Source: CALJFL01 sp963669435
GTDB taxonomy: Bacteria; Pseudomonadota; Gammaproteobacteria; Pseudomonadales; Halieaceae
NCBI GenBank assembly: GCA_963669435.1
Contig: OY770025.1
Coordinates: 558,001 to 622,000, forward strand
Direction of reading: 5' to 3'
DNA: 64,000 nt
Shown here: positions 7,846 to 16,084 of the stretch, piece by piece
How positions within the stretch are numbered: the first letter of the stretch is position 1
How the letters are laid out: the number at the start of each line of letters is the position of its first letter
The notes under the pieces: generated by a model
Told to the model about the DNA's origin: nothing
Databases searched by the model: none
What the model saw: only the letters and a program-made list of their open reading frames with translations
Position numbers and translations under genes: made by a program

Positions 7846-9615
7846 CTACAGCCAGTCAGTATCGTAGCTCTGCAAAGTGCCCTGCGCGTTGGCAATCGCA
7901 CCTCCATGCGCGGCGCAGCGCGGCAGAATCTGCTCCGCATAAAACTGCGCTGTAGCCAGCTTTTGCGGGTAAAAAGCCCGGTCACTACCCGAACTGATAC
8001 GCGCCTGGGCCACCAGCGCCGAGCGCGCAAGATGCCATCCGCCCAGTAGATAACCGGTCATCATCATGTAGTCAAAGGACGCGCCAAGCGCATTATTGCG
8101 AGAGTCCTTAAGCGCCTCCAGGATCCGCGCTGTTGCCAGCTGGTGGGCGGCCAGGGCCTGGTCCAGATGGCTTTTAATGGCAGTCAGCGCAGTGTCATCC
8201 GCTGCACCGAGTTCCTGAACCGTGGCGGCGACCTCTTCCAGTAGCTCGTTCATCGCCCCACCACCGTCTCGACCTAACTTGCGAGATACCAGGTCAGCAG
8301 CCTGGATACCATTAGTGCCTTCGTAGATTGACGTGATACGTACGTCGCGAAAATACTGCGCGGCCCCGGTTTCCTCAACATAGCCCATACCGCCGTGCAC
8401 CTGGACGCCCAGCGACGTCAGCTCCTGGCCAACTTCGGTCAGCCAACCCTTGATGACCGGGATCATCAGGTCCACGCGAAACTGGTGCCTGGGGCGCTCC
8501 TGTGGGTCACCGTAATGCGCCAGATCCATTTGTTGGGCGTCAGAGTACGCCATTGCCCGCCCCGCTTCAGTCAGCGCGCGCATGGTCAACAACATACGTT
8601 TAACGTCGGGGTGTTCGATGATAGGAACACCGCCCTGGACGCGCTCGCGGGCGTAGGCCACCGCCTTCTGGTAGGCCCCTTCCGCCGAGCCCAGTCCCTG
8701 AAGACCAACCTTGAGCCGTGCCTCGTTCATCATGGTGAACATGCAGGCCAGGCCCTGGTTCTCCTCGCCAACGAGGTAGCCGATGGCGCCGTCATTGTCA
8801 CCAAATGCCATCACACAGGTCGGGCTGCCGTGAATACCGAGTTTGTGCTCACAAGACACGGGATAGACATCGTTGCGCTCGCCCAGGGTGCCGTCCGCGT
8901 TCACCAGAAACTTGGGCACCAGGAATAATGAAATGCCGCGGCTGCCAGCCGGGGCGTCGGGTAACTTGGCCAATACCAGGTGCACAATATTATCGGTGGC
9001 CTGGTGATCCCCCCAGGTAATGAATATTTTTTGCCCGCTTATGCGATAGTGATCGCCCTCGGGAACGGCCTTGGACTTCATCACCCCAAGATCCGAGCCT
9101 GCTCCGGATTCCGTCAGGTTCATGGTGCCGGTCCACTCACCGCTGTTCATTTTTTCCAGGTAGGTTTGCTTCAGCTCGTCGCTGCCGTGGGTGGAAATGG
9201 CAAGCGCAGCACCACTGCTGAGAAACGGCGCCAGCGCAAATGCCATATTTGCGCCGTTCCACATCTCACAGCTGGCCGTGCCGTACAACTCCGGCAAACC
9301 CTGACCCCCGTGCGCGGCACTGGCAGATATGCCCACCCAGCCGCCCGCACCCATTTGCTGGAGTGCAGCGTCATAACCGGGCGAGGTGGTCACTTTGCCG
9401 TCGGCACAGGTCGCGGGATGCTGGTCCCCTACCGGGCGCAGCGGTGCCAACACATCGCCAGCCAGTTTAGCGGCCTCGTCAAGCAAGGCAGTCGTGAGGT
9501 CTGGTCCTACGCCCATCCCCGCAAACCCGTCCAGGCCGCCCAGGACGTCTTCAGCCTGGAGCAGTTCGTCGATGACAAAGCTCATATCTTCAAGGGGTGC
9601 ACGGTAGGTAGGCAT
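7846..9615 (-). CDS. Acyl-CoA dehydrogenase, DmdC-like subfamily
   Basis: 589 residues, longer than a classical acyl-CoA dehydrogenase because of an extra C-terminal domain (about 470-589). The start MPTYRAPLEDMSFVIDELL matches the subfamily that includes 3-methylmercaptopropionyl-CoA dehydrogenase (DmdC) and long fatty acyl-CoA dehydrogenases. FAD/substrate motifs: MNLTESGAGSDLG, KIFITWGDHQ and YEGTNGIQAADLV, the last holding the catalytic-base Glu region. Expected activity is introduction of a 2,3 double bond into an acyl-CoA with ETF as electron acceptor. The substrate cannot be told from sequence, and DmdC homologues are common outside DMSP users. It is divergent from a LysR gene with a perfect inverted repeat between them. 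Confidence 0.87.
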   Translation of the reverse strand: MPTYRAPLEDMSFVIDELLQAEDVLGGLDGFAGMGVGPDLTTALLDEAAKLAGDVLAPLRPVGDQHPATCADGKVTTSPGYDAALQQMGAGGWVGISASAAHGGQGLPELYGTASCEMWNGANMAFALAPFLSSGAALAISTHGSDELKQTYLEKMNSGEWTGTMNLTESGAGSDLGVMKSKAVPEGDHYRISGQKIFITWGDHQATDNIVHLVLAKLPDAPAGSRGISLFLVPKFLVNADGTLGERNDVYPVSCEHKLGIHGSPTCVMAFGDNDGAIGYLVGEENQGLACMFTMMNEARLKVGLQGLGSAEGAYQKAVAYARERVQGGVPIIEHPDVKRMLLTMRALTEAGRAMAYSDAQQMDLAHYGDPQERPRHQFRVDLMIPVIKGWLTEVGQELTSLGVQVHGGMGYVEETGAAQYFRDVRITSIYEGTNGIQAADLVSRKLGRDGGGAMNELLEEVAATVQELGAADDTALTAIKSHLDQALAAHQLATARILEALKDSRNNALGASFDYMMMTGYLLGGWHLARSALVAQARISSGSDRAFYPQKLATAQFYAEQILPRCAAHGGAIANAQGTLQSYDTDWL

Positions 9616-9707
9616 AACAACTCCGGGGGTTATAGATCACTAAGACGGGGAGATTGGCAATTTTAGTGAGTTCGGTATAATTCTCACAATTAATAGATTG
9701 CATTATC

Positions 9708-9728
9708 ACCATTCATCTAATGAATGGT
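9708..9728. promoter_or_regulatory. Inverted repeat between the acyl-CoA dehydrogenase and LysR genes
   Basis: Two 9-bp arms, ACCATTCAT (9708-9716) and ATGAATGGT (9720-9728), are exact reverse complements around the 3-bp spacer CTA. The site lies in the 160-bp divergent intergenic region, 48 bp upstream of the LysR start and 93 bp upstream of the dehydrogenase start. Position and symmetry fit a LysR-type operator controlling both genes; the regulator's binding is inferred. Confidence 0.6.
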
Positions 9729-9775
9729 ATGGTCCGCAAAATGGCGCCCACATTGGTGCTGTGAAGGGTACGCAC

Positions 9776-10732
9776 ATGAACATAAATCGGGTGGATCTCA
9801 ACCTCCTAGTATACCTCGACGCGCTGCTACGGGAACGCAACGTAACCCAGGCGGCCAACCAACTGAACCTGTCGCAGCCTGCCATGAGCAATGGCCTGCG
9901 ACGGCTGCGGGAGTTGTTTGACGACCCGCTGCTGGTGAGAACCTCGGACGGCATGACGCCCACCGAACGCGCCCTGGAACTGGAGCCGGTGGTAAGGGAC
10001 GTGCTCACCAATATCGACAGGGCGGTACAGCCGCGCTCAGAATTTAATGCGGCGGAAGCACAAAGGGTATTTCGCATCATGGCCAGCGATTATGCCGAAT
10101 CCACGCTGCTGCCTGCAGTACTGGGTAAGCTGAGAACAGAGGCTCCCGGACTCACACTCGACATCATGACGCCCAGTGACGTGAGTTTCCTGGATGTCGA
10201 GCGCGGTAAAGTGGATATGGTCATCAACCGGTTTGACGCCATGCCACAGTCCTTCCACCAGATAAACATATGGAATGACAGTTTTTCCTGCCTGCTGAGC
10301 CCGGAAAACCCGGTGCTCGAGGATTTCACCCTGGACAATTACCTGCGCGCCAATCACGTCTGGGTGAGTAAAACCGGCATGGGTGTTGGCGTGGGCGTGG
10401 ACCCGGATGATGTACAACGCCTGGGCTGGGTGGATGTGGCGCTGAACAAACTGGGTAAAAAACGCCAGATCAGGGTTTTCACTCGCCATTATCAGGCGGC
10501 GATGACGCTGGCGGAGCAAAATGACCTCATCGTTACCCTGCCGACCCGCGCCGCACTGCTGAAAAAAGACAACCCGCGGGTCGTTTTGCGGGAGCCGCCG
10601 CTGGAAATTCCTCCACTGGAACTCAAGATGGCCTGGAGCCCATTGCTACAGCACAACCCTGCCAACAAGTGGTTGCGTAAACTGATAGTGGACACGGCCC
10701 GGGAACTGGATGGCCAGCCCCCGACCGTGTGA
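9776..10732 (+). CDS. LysR family transcriptional regulator
   Basis: 318 residues from the ATG at 9776 (MNINRVDLNLLVYLDALL); an in-frame start at 9698 would add 26 residues and cover the upstream inverted repeat, so I reject it. An N-terminal winged HTH is clear: RNVTQAANQLNLSQPAMSNGLRRLR (about 21-45) followed by LFDDPLLVRTSDGMTPTERA. The rest is a periplasmic-binding-like effector domain. The NLLVYLDALLRERNVTQAA type resembles NodD/PcpR-like LysR members. The effector is unknown. The divergent acyl-CoA dehydrogenase gene is the most likely target. Confidence 0.9.
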   Translation: MNINRVDLNLLVYLDALLRERNVTQAANQLNLSQPAMSNGLRRLRELFDDPLLVRTSDGMTPTERALELEPVVRDVLTNIDRAVQPRSEFNAAEAQRVFRIMASDYAESTLLPAVLGKLRTEAPGLTLDIMTPSDVSFLDVERGKVDMVINRFDAMPQSFHQINIWNDSFSCLLSPENPVLEDFTLDNYLRANHVWVSKTGMGVGVGVDPDDVQRLGWVDVALNKLGKKRQIRVFTRHYQAAMTLAEQNDLIVTLPTRAALLKKDNPRVVLREPPLEIPPLELKMAWSPLLQHNPANKWLRKLIVDTARELDGQPPTV

Positions 10733-10861
10733 GTTACATTCACTCAGAGAATGATAATGATTAAATCGATAAATTTGCCAAATCTGGTAGCCATTCATAA
10801 AATCCCCCGACAGTTTTTGCGGGTCGCTTCCCGCCTGTCTCACACCAAAGAGAGCTAGACC

Positions 10862-13039
10862 ATGACCGATCGCATTCAACAGGGTGGCCTACGGGTTGCC
10901 AGCGTGCTTAATACCCTCCTGGAGGACGAAATACTGCCAGGCACGGGGATCACCACGGACCACTTCTGGCAAGGGTTCGAGGCAATCCTCAACGACCTTG
11001 GCCCACGCAATGCTGAATTGCTGGCCATCCGCGAGGACCTGCAACAAAAAATCGACGAATGGCACGGAGAACACCCCGGAGCAGACTACGACCGGGCGGC
11101 CTACCGCGCGTTTTTGGAAGAGATCGGCTATCTGTTGCCGGAAGGCGGAGACTTCTCAATCTCAACGGAGAACGTGGACCCGGAGGTGGCGGTGCTCGCG
11201 GGTCCGCAGCTTGTGGTACCGGTGATGAATGCACGCTACGCCCTCAATGCCGCCAACGCGCGCTGGGGCAGCTTGTACGATGCCCTGTATGGCACTGACG
11301 TCATTGGGGAAGAGGACGGAGCCGAGCGCGCTGGCGCCTATAACCCGGTACGCGGTGACAAGGTCATCGCCTTCGCCCGCGACTTTCTCGATCGTCACTG
11401 CCCACTGGCCAGTGGTGACCACAGCCAGGCGACCCGCTACGCGACGGGCGACGGCACTTTGCAAGTTACCCTCGCGGACGGGCAAGTCACCACGCTTGCC
11501 AATCCGGCCCAATTCGCAGGCTTTGCCGGAGAAGCGGCAAGCCCGAGCAGCATTTTGTTGTGCCATAACGGCCTGCACATCGAAATTCAGATCGACCCAC
11601 AAAGTCCCATCGGTAGTACTGACGCCGCAGGCGTAAAGGACGTCGTCCTGGAGTCGGCGCTGACCACTATCCAGGATTGCGAAGACTCCATTGCCGCTGT
11701 AGATGCGGAGGACAAGACCATTGTGTATCGCAACTGGCTGGGCTTGATGCGCGGGACCCTCCAGGAGGAGTTCCGCAAAGGGAGCGAAACCCTCACCCGT
11801 TCGCTTAATGCTGACCGCAGCTTTACCGCGGCCGATGGCAGCACGCTGACACTACCTGGTCGGAGCCTGCTGTTTGTGCGCAATGTAGGACACCTGATGA
11901 CCAATGAAGCCATTCTCGATCAACAGGGTCGCGAAGTACCCGAAGGTATTATGGATGGCATGTTCACTGCGCTGATTGCGCTGCATGACCTCAAGGGTAA
12001 CAGCAGCGTCAGCAATTCCCGTCGCGGCAGCGTTTACATTGTGAAACCAAAGATGCACGGCCCCGATGAAGTGAGCTTCACCTGCGAACTGTTCGACCGA
12101 ATTGAGGACGTGCTGGGCGTGGCGCGCAACACACTGAAGCTGGGTATTATGGACGAGGAGCGGCGCACCACCGTCAACCTCAAAGAATGCATTCGCCGAG
12201 CCCAGTCTCGCGTGGTGTTTATCAACACCGGCTTCCTGGATCGCACCGGCGACGAGATTCACACCAGCATGCAGGCGGCGGCCATCACCCCCAAAGGGGC
12301 GATGAAGCAGGAGGCCTGGATTAACGCCTACGAAGACTGGAATGTCGATACGGGTCTTGCTTGTGGCCTGCAGGGTAGAGCCCAGATCGGCAAGGGTATG
12401 TGGGCCATGCCTGATCGTATGGCCGAAATGCTGGAGGTTAAAATCGGGCACCCCAAATCTGGCGCCAGCACCGCCTGGGTACCCTCACCTACCGCGGCAA
12501 CGCTGCACGCGATCCACTACCACGACGTCAACGTGGCCGAGCAGCAGACGCAACTGATGAGCCGCACACCCGCGAAACTCGACGATATCCTTGCCATTCC
12601 ACTGCGTGGTGCCGAGGGCCTGTCTGCCGAGGATATCCAGCGGGAGCTGGATAACAATGCCCAGGGGATCCTGGGTTACGTGGTGCGCTGGATCGACCAG
12701 GGGGTAGGCTGCTCCAAGGTACCCGACATTAACAATATCGGCCTGATGGAAGACCGGGCCACCCTGCGCATCTCCAGCCAGCATATCTGTAACTGGTTAC
12801 ACCACGGTGTTTGCAGCGAAACACAGGTGCGGGAAACCCTGGAGCGTATGGCCGCTGTCGTGGACGGACAGAACAGTGCCGACCCAGCTTACCGGCCGAT
12901 GGCTCCCAACTTCGACGACAGCGTGGCGTTCCAGGCGGCCTGTGATCTGGTGTTCCTCGGGGGTGAACAGCCCAGTGGTTATACCGAACCGGTACTACAC
13001 GCCCGCCGACGGGAGGCCAAGGAGAAATACGCCGCCTAA
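10862..13039 (+). CDS. glcB: Malate synthase G
   Basis: 725 residues, full length for the monomeric G isoform (about 720). It condenses glyoxylate with acetyl-CoA to malate in the glyoxylate shunt. Conserved segments: TTIQDCEDSIAAVDAEDK, GRSLLFVRNVGHLM, NSRRGSVYIVKPKMHGP, KLGIMDEERRTTVNLKECI, FINTGFLDRTGDEIHT and the late VVRWIDQGVGCSKVPDI. The start MTDRIQQGGLRVASVL is the usual one. It stands alone (no isocitrate lyase or glcDEF nearby) and is convergent with ald across a strong hairpin. Confidence 0.96.
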   Translation: MTDRIQQGGLRVASVLNTLLEDEILPGTGITTDHFWQGFEAILNDLGPRNAELLAIREDLQQKIDEWHGEHPGADYDRAAYRAFLEEIGYLLPEGGDFSISTENVDPEVAVLAGPQLVVPVMNARYALNAANARWGSLYDALYGTDVIGEEDGAERAGAYNPVRGDKVIAFARDFLDRHCPLASGDHSQATRYATGDGTLQVTLADGQVTTLANPAQFAGFAGEAASPSSILLCHNGLHIEIQIDPQSPIGSTDAAGVKDVVLESALTTIQDCEDSIAAVDAEDKTIVYRNWLGLMRGTLQEEFRKGSETLTRSLNADRSFTAADGSTLTLPGRSLLFVRNVGHLMTNEAILDQQGREVPEGIMDGMFTALIALHDLKGNSSVSNSRRGSVYIVKPKMHGPDEVSFTCELFDRIEDVLGVARNTLKLGIMDEERRTTVNLKECIRRAQSRVVFINTGFLDRTGDEIHTSMQAAAITPKGAMKQEAWINAYEDWNVDTGLACGLQGRAQIGKGMWAMPDRMAEMLEVKIGHPKSGASTAWVPSPTAATLHAIHYHDVNVAEQQTQLMSRTPAKLDDILAIPLRGAEGLSAEDIQRELDNNAQGILGYVVRWIDQGVGCSKVPDINNIGLMEDRATLRISSQHICNWLHHGVCSETQVRETLERMAAVVDGQNSADPAYRPMAPNFDDSVAFQAACDLVFLGGEQPSGYTEPVLHARRREAKEKYAA

Positions 13040-13047
13040 ACAGCACC

Positions 13048-13075
13048 ACCGGGTGCGGCTAGCGCCGCACCCGGT
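13048..13075. terminator. Bidirectional hairpin between glcB and ald
   Basis: The arms ACCGGGTGCGGC (13048-13059) and GCCGCACCCGGT (13064-13075) are perfect 12-bp complements with a 4-nt loop. The hairpin lies 9 nt after the glcB stop and 9 nt after the convergent ald stop. There is no long U-run on either side, so it is a probable shared 3'-end structure rather than a textbook intrinsic terminator. Confidence 0.7.
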
Positions 13076-13083
13076 AACACCTG

Positions 13084-14223
13084 TCAGGCGCTCTTTTTCA
13101 ACTCGCTGGTGGCCAGCGCCGCCTGGGCATCCACGTATTCGTAGTCCAGTGCTTCGGCAACCGCATCGAAGGTCACCATGCCAGCGTGGACATTCAGACC
13201 ATTGCGCAGGTGCGCATTCTCCCGCAGTGCAACGCCCGAGCCCTTGTTCGCCAATTCCAGGGCGAAAGGCAGCGTGGCATTAGTCAGCGCCATAGTCGCT
13301 GTTCTGGCAACACCTCCGGGCATATTAGCAACACAGTAATGCACCACGTCATCCACGACATAGGTCGGCTCCTGGTGGGTTGTTGCTTTGGAAGTTTCAA
13401 AGCAACCGCCTTGGTCAATGGCGACGTCGACCATCACCGCGCCAGGCTTCATGCGACTCACCAACTCCCTTGAGATCAACTTGGGCGCTGCCGCACCGGG
13501 AATGAGCACCGCGCCGATGACGAGATCTGCGTCCAGTGCAAACCGCTCAATAGAGTCCGCTGTGGAGTAAACCGTTTTCAGGCGGCCGCCAAATAACATA
13601 TCCAGCTCTTTCAGCCGGTCCAGGGAGCGATCGAGCAATGTCACATCGGCGCCCATGCCCATCGCCATACGCGCCGCGTTGACACCCACCACGCCGCCGC
13701 CGATCACCAGCACCTTCGCAGCTTCAACGCCGGGCACACCGCCAAGTAACATGCCGTTACCGCCCTGGGCCTTCTCCAGGTTGTGTGCGCCCGCTTGCAC
13801 CGACATGCGACCGGCTACTTCGCTCATGGGCGCCAACAACGGTAAGCCGCGGTCGTCCGAGGTCACCGTCTCATAGGCGATACAGGTGGCGCCCGAAGCC
13901 ACCAGCAACGCAGTCTGGACCGGGTCGGGAGCAAGGTGAAGGTAGGTAAAGAGGATCTGCCCCGGGCGCAGCATCTTGCATTCTTCAGGCTGCGGCTCCT
14001 TGACCTTAATGATCATTTCAGCCCGGGCAAAGATATCCTCGGCGCGCTCAACAATCTCCGCGCCAGCACGCTCGTACTGCGCATTATCAAATCCAATGGC
14101 TTTACCACCATCAAACTGCACAAGCACTTGATGGCCGTGCTGCACCAGTTCATTGACGCCGGCGGGAGTCAGCCCAATCCGGTACTCGTGATTTTTTATT
14201 TCCTTCGGTACACCTATCAACAT
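13084..14223 (-). CDS. ald: Alanine dehydrogenase
   Basis: 379 residues from the ATG at 14223 (MLIGVPKEIKNHEYRIGLTP); the longer frame adds 17 residues with no support. The enzyme reversibly deaminates L-alanine to pyruvate and ammonia with NAD. Signatures: HQVLVQFDGGKAIGF, MIIKVKEPQPEE, LFTYLHLAPDP, the NAD-binding VLVIGGGVVGVNAARMAMGMGADV and DVAIDQGGCFET. Length and motifs are typical. It is divergent from an Lrp/AsnC gene whose product is the likely regulator. Confidence 0.95.
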   Translation of the reverse strand: MLIGVPKEIKNHEYRIGLTPAGVNELVQHGHQVLVQFDGGKAIGFDNAQYERAGAEIVERAEDIFARAEMIIKVKEPQPEECKMLRPGQILFTYLHLAPDPVQTALLVASGATCIAYETVTSDDRGLPLLAPMSEVAGRMSVQAGAHNLEKAQGGNGMLLGGVPGVEAAKVLVIGGGVVGVNAARMAMGMGADVTLLDRSLDRLKELDMLFGGRLKTVYSTADSIERFALDADLVIGAVLIPGAAAPKLISRELVSRMKPGAVMVDVAIDQGGCFETSKATTHQEPTYVVDDVVHYCVANMPGGVARTATMALTNATLPFALELANKGSGVALRENAHLRNGLNVHAGMVTFDAVAEALDYEYVDAQAALATSELKKSA

Positions 14224-14301
14224 GGCCCATCTCCAGTAAGTGAATGACAGGTCTAGAATAGCGATCAATACCAAGTTTTTTCGCTATATTTATTGGTTCA
14301 A

Positions 14302-14351
14302 AATAGTTAATTCAACTATTATAAATTTCAAAAAAGATGATTCGACTAATA
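14302..14351. promoter_or_regulatory. Operator-like repeats between ald and the Lrp/AsnC gene
   Basis: The very AT-rich 183-bp divergent region holds a perfect inverted repeat, AATAGTT / AACTATT, with a 5-bp spacer (14302-14320). A second copy of one half, ATTCGACTAAT, follows at 14340-14350 and matches ATTCAACTATT at 14310-14320. The copies are 30 bp apart, about three helical turns, as expected for octameric Lrp-type proteins. Binding is inferred. Confidence 0.55.
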
Positions 14352-14406
14352 TAACTAAAATTAGGTAGTGCTATCGGCTAATTAGCGCGCACAGGGGAGA
14401 TATGTC

Positions 14407-14886
14407 ATGGAGAGGAAACTCCACCAGTTAAACCGCATCGATCGCAACATTCTTCGCATCCTGCAGAAGGACGCGCGCACCAGCTTTGCCGAACTGGCCC
14501 GTCAAGTCGGTTTGAGCACCACTCCCTGCAAAGAGCGGGTGAAGCGGCTGGAGAGAGAGGGGGTTATCCGCAGTTACCAGGCGCACCTGAATCCCGAGTA
14601 TCTGGATGCGGCACTGGTGGTATTCGTGCAGATCCGTCTGAATCGAACCTCCCAGGATATCTTCGAAGAGTTCACGCGCAGCGCCCGCGATCTCCCGGAG
14701 GTCCAGGAGTGTTACCTAGTGTCGGGTAACTTCGATTACCTGATCAAGGCCCGCGTTGCCGATATGGCTGCCTACCGGGAGTTTCTGGGCGAGACCCTGC
14801 TGACCCTGCCAGGCGTACTGGAATCTACCAGCTATGTGGTAATGGAACAGGTGAAAGAGACGTTGGCGTTGGAGGTGCCGTACTGA
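14407..14886 (+). CDS. Lrp/AsnC family transcriptional regulator
   Basis: 159 residues with an N-terminal HTH (LNRIDRNILRILQKDARTSFAELARQVGLSTTPCKERVKRLEREGVI, residues about 8-56) followed by an AsnC/RAM ligand-binding domain (residues about 70-150, including QECYLVSGNFDYLIKARV). These proteins sense amino acids. Divergence from alanine dehydrogenase suggests an AldR- or Lrp-like activator of alanine catabolism. Lrp itself cannot be excluded. Confidence 0.9.
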   Translation: MERKLHQLNRIDRNILRILQKDARTSFAELARQVGLSTTPCKERVKRLEREGVIRSYQAHLNPEYLDAALVVFVQIRLNRTSQDIFEEFTRSARDLPEVQECYLVSGNFDYLIKARVADMAAYREFLGETLLTLPGVLESTSYVVMEQVKETLALEVPY

Positions 14887-15142
14887 ACCATTCGACTATG
14901 TCTCCTACGAAGGAGCTTGAAGGCGTCCATATCATTGGGGTGCGCGTCTTGGGTATGGCCGCCTGCCGGAGACGGACGGAGGAGGCCCCCGCTGAACCTG
15001 CCTAAAGCTCTGAAATCAAGCAGCCATATTTGGACAGGAAATGCAGGCGCTAGAGGCTGCCCAATGATCCCTGGTTTCGATCAACTCGGCCGACTCGACA
15101 ATGGGCGACCTACAAATTCCGGCATGATCCAAGCGAAACGGA

Positions 15143-16033
15143 TCACTCTTCTTCGACAATATCCTTGTATTGCAGGTTGGTGAGCTGCTCCGAAAGAAGC
15201 CCGAGGAGGAAGATAATCACACCGGAAAGGATTAGCAACGTACTCATGTTGGTAAATCGAAATGCACCGATTGAGACCGCGCCGATCAGGTAGTTCAAGA
15301 ACCCCATCCCCGAAATCACCACCGCGGTGGGAAAGTAAACCTTAAGGGGTGAATATAAAGTCCCGATCTTGAAGATGATAAGGAAAAACCGCACCCCGTC
15401 CCGCAACAGGTTGATATGGCTCTTGCCCACCCGCTGGGAGACGTTAATCGGCACGAAACCCACCGAGTAGCCCGCACGGAAAAAAGCCATGGTGGAAGTT
15501 GTTGGGTAGCTGAAGCCGTTGGGGAGCAGATACAGAAAGCTCAAAAACTTCTTGCGGTTCACACAACGAAAGCCGGAGGTCAGGTCTTCGATCCTGTGGT
15601 TTACCATCCAACTGGCCAACTTGTTGTACAGCGTGTTAGCGCTCCAGCGGGCGACGCTGGCCTGCGCCTCGCGACCAGATCGAGCCCCGACCACCAGGTC
15701 ATAGCCCTCCTGCGCCTTGGTGAGCAACTTCTCAATCTCGGCGGGATCATGCTGACCGTCGCCGTCCATGAAGACAATATAGTCACCAGTGGCGGCACGG
15801 GCGCCCGTTTTGATGGCCGCGCCGTTGCCTTTTGGGTAGGGGTGGGAGATGACGTTGACGCCCGCGCTTTCACCGATGGAGCGCGTCGCATCCAGGGATC
15901 CATCATCTACGAGAATTACTTCTACGTTTGGGTACAGTTCGCGAAGGCTTGATAGATGCCCGGGCAAGCTCTCCCCTTCATCTCTAGCCGGAATAACGAT
16001 GGAAAACGCTATGTCAGTGGTTACTGAGGACAC
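15143..16033 (-). CDS. Family 2 glycosyltransferase, dolichol/polyprenyl-phosphate sugar synthase type
   Basis: 296 residues from a GTG start. The GT-A domain shows SIVIPARDEGESL, EVILVDDGSLDAT, and YIVFMDGDGQHDPAEI with the metal-binding DxD-type aspartates; SGFRCVNRKKFLSF follows. Two hydrophobic segments near the C-terminus (about 230-255 and 262-285) anchor it in the inner membrane. This architecture fits enzymes that load a sugar onto polyprenyl phosphate, giving a lipid donor for GT-C transferases. It is convergent with the Lrp gene and lies 51 bp from the divergent GT-C-type gene. Function with the neighbouring membrane transferases is inferred. Confidence 0.82.
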   Translation of the reverse strand: MSSVTTDIAFSIVIPARDEGESLPGHLSSLRELYPNVEVILVDDGSLDATRSIGESAGVNVISHPYPKGNGAAIKTGARAATGDYIVFMDGDGQHDPAEIEKLLTKAQEGYDLVVGARSGREAQASVARWSANTLYNKLASWMVNHRIEDLTSGFRCVNRKKFLSFLYLLPNGFSYPTTSTMAFFRAGYSVGFVPINVSQRVGKSHINLLRDGVRFFLIIFKIGTLYSPLKVYFPTAVVISGMGFLNYLIGAVSIGAFRFTNMSTLLILSGVIIFLLGLLSEQLTNLQYKDIVEEE

Positions 16034-16084
16034 CTTCTATCCTGTAGACTGAAGCAAAAATGAGAATAACCGGGGCGCTAACAA

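Noticed and set aside
15060..15090. A T-arm-like GGTTTCGATC string, a possible tRNA remnant or attachment site
   Set aside because: No acceptor, D or anticodon stems can be drawn around it, and no integrase or flanking repeat is present.
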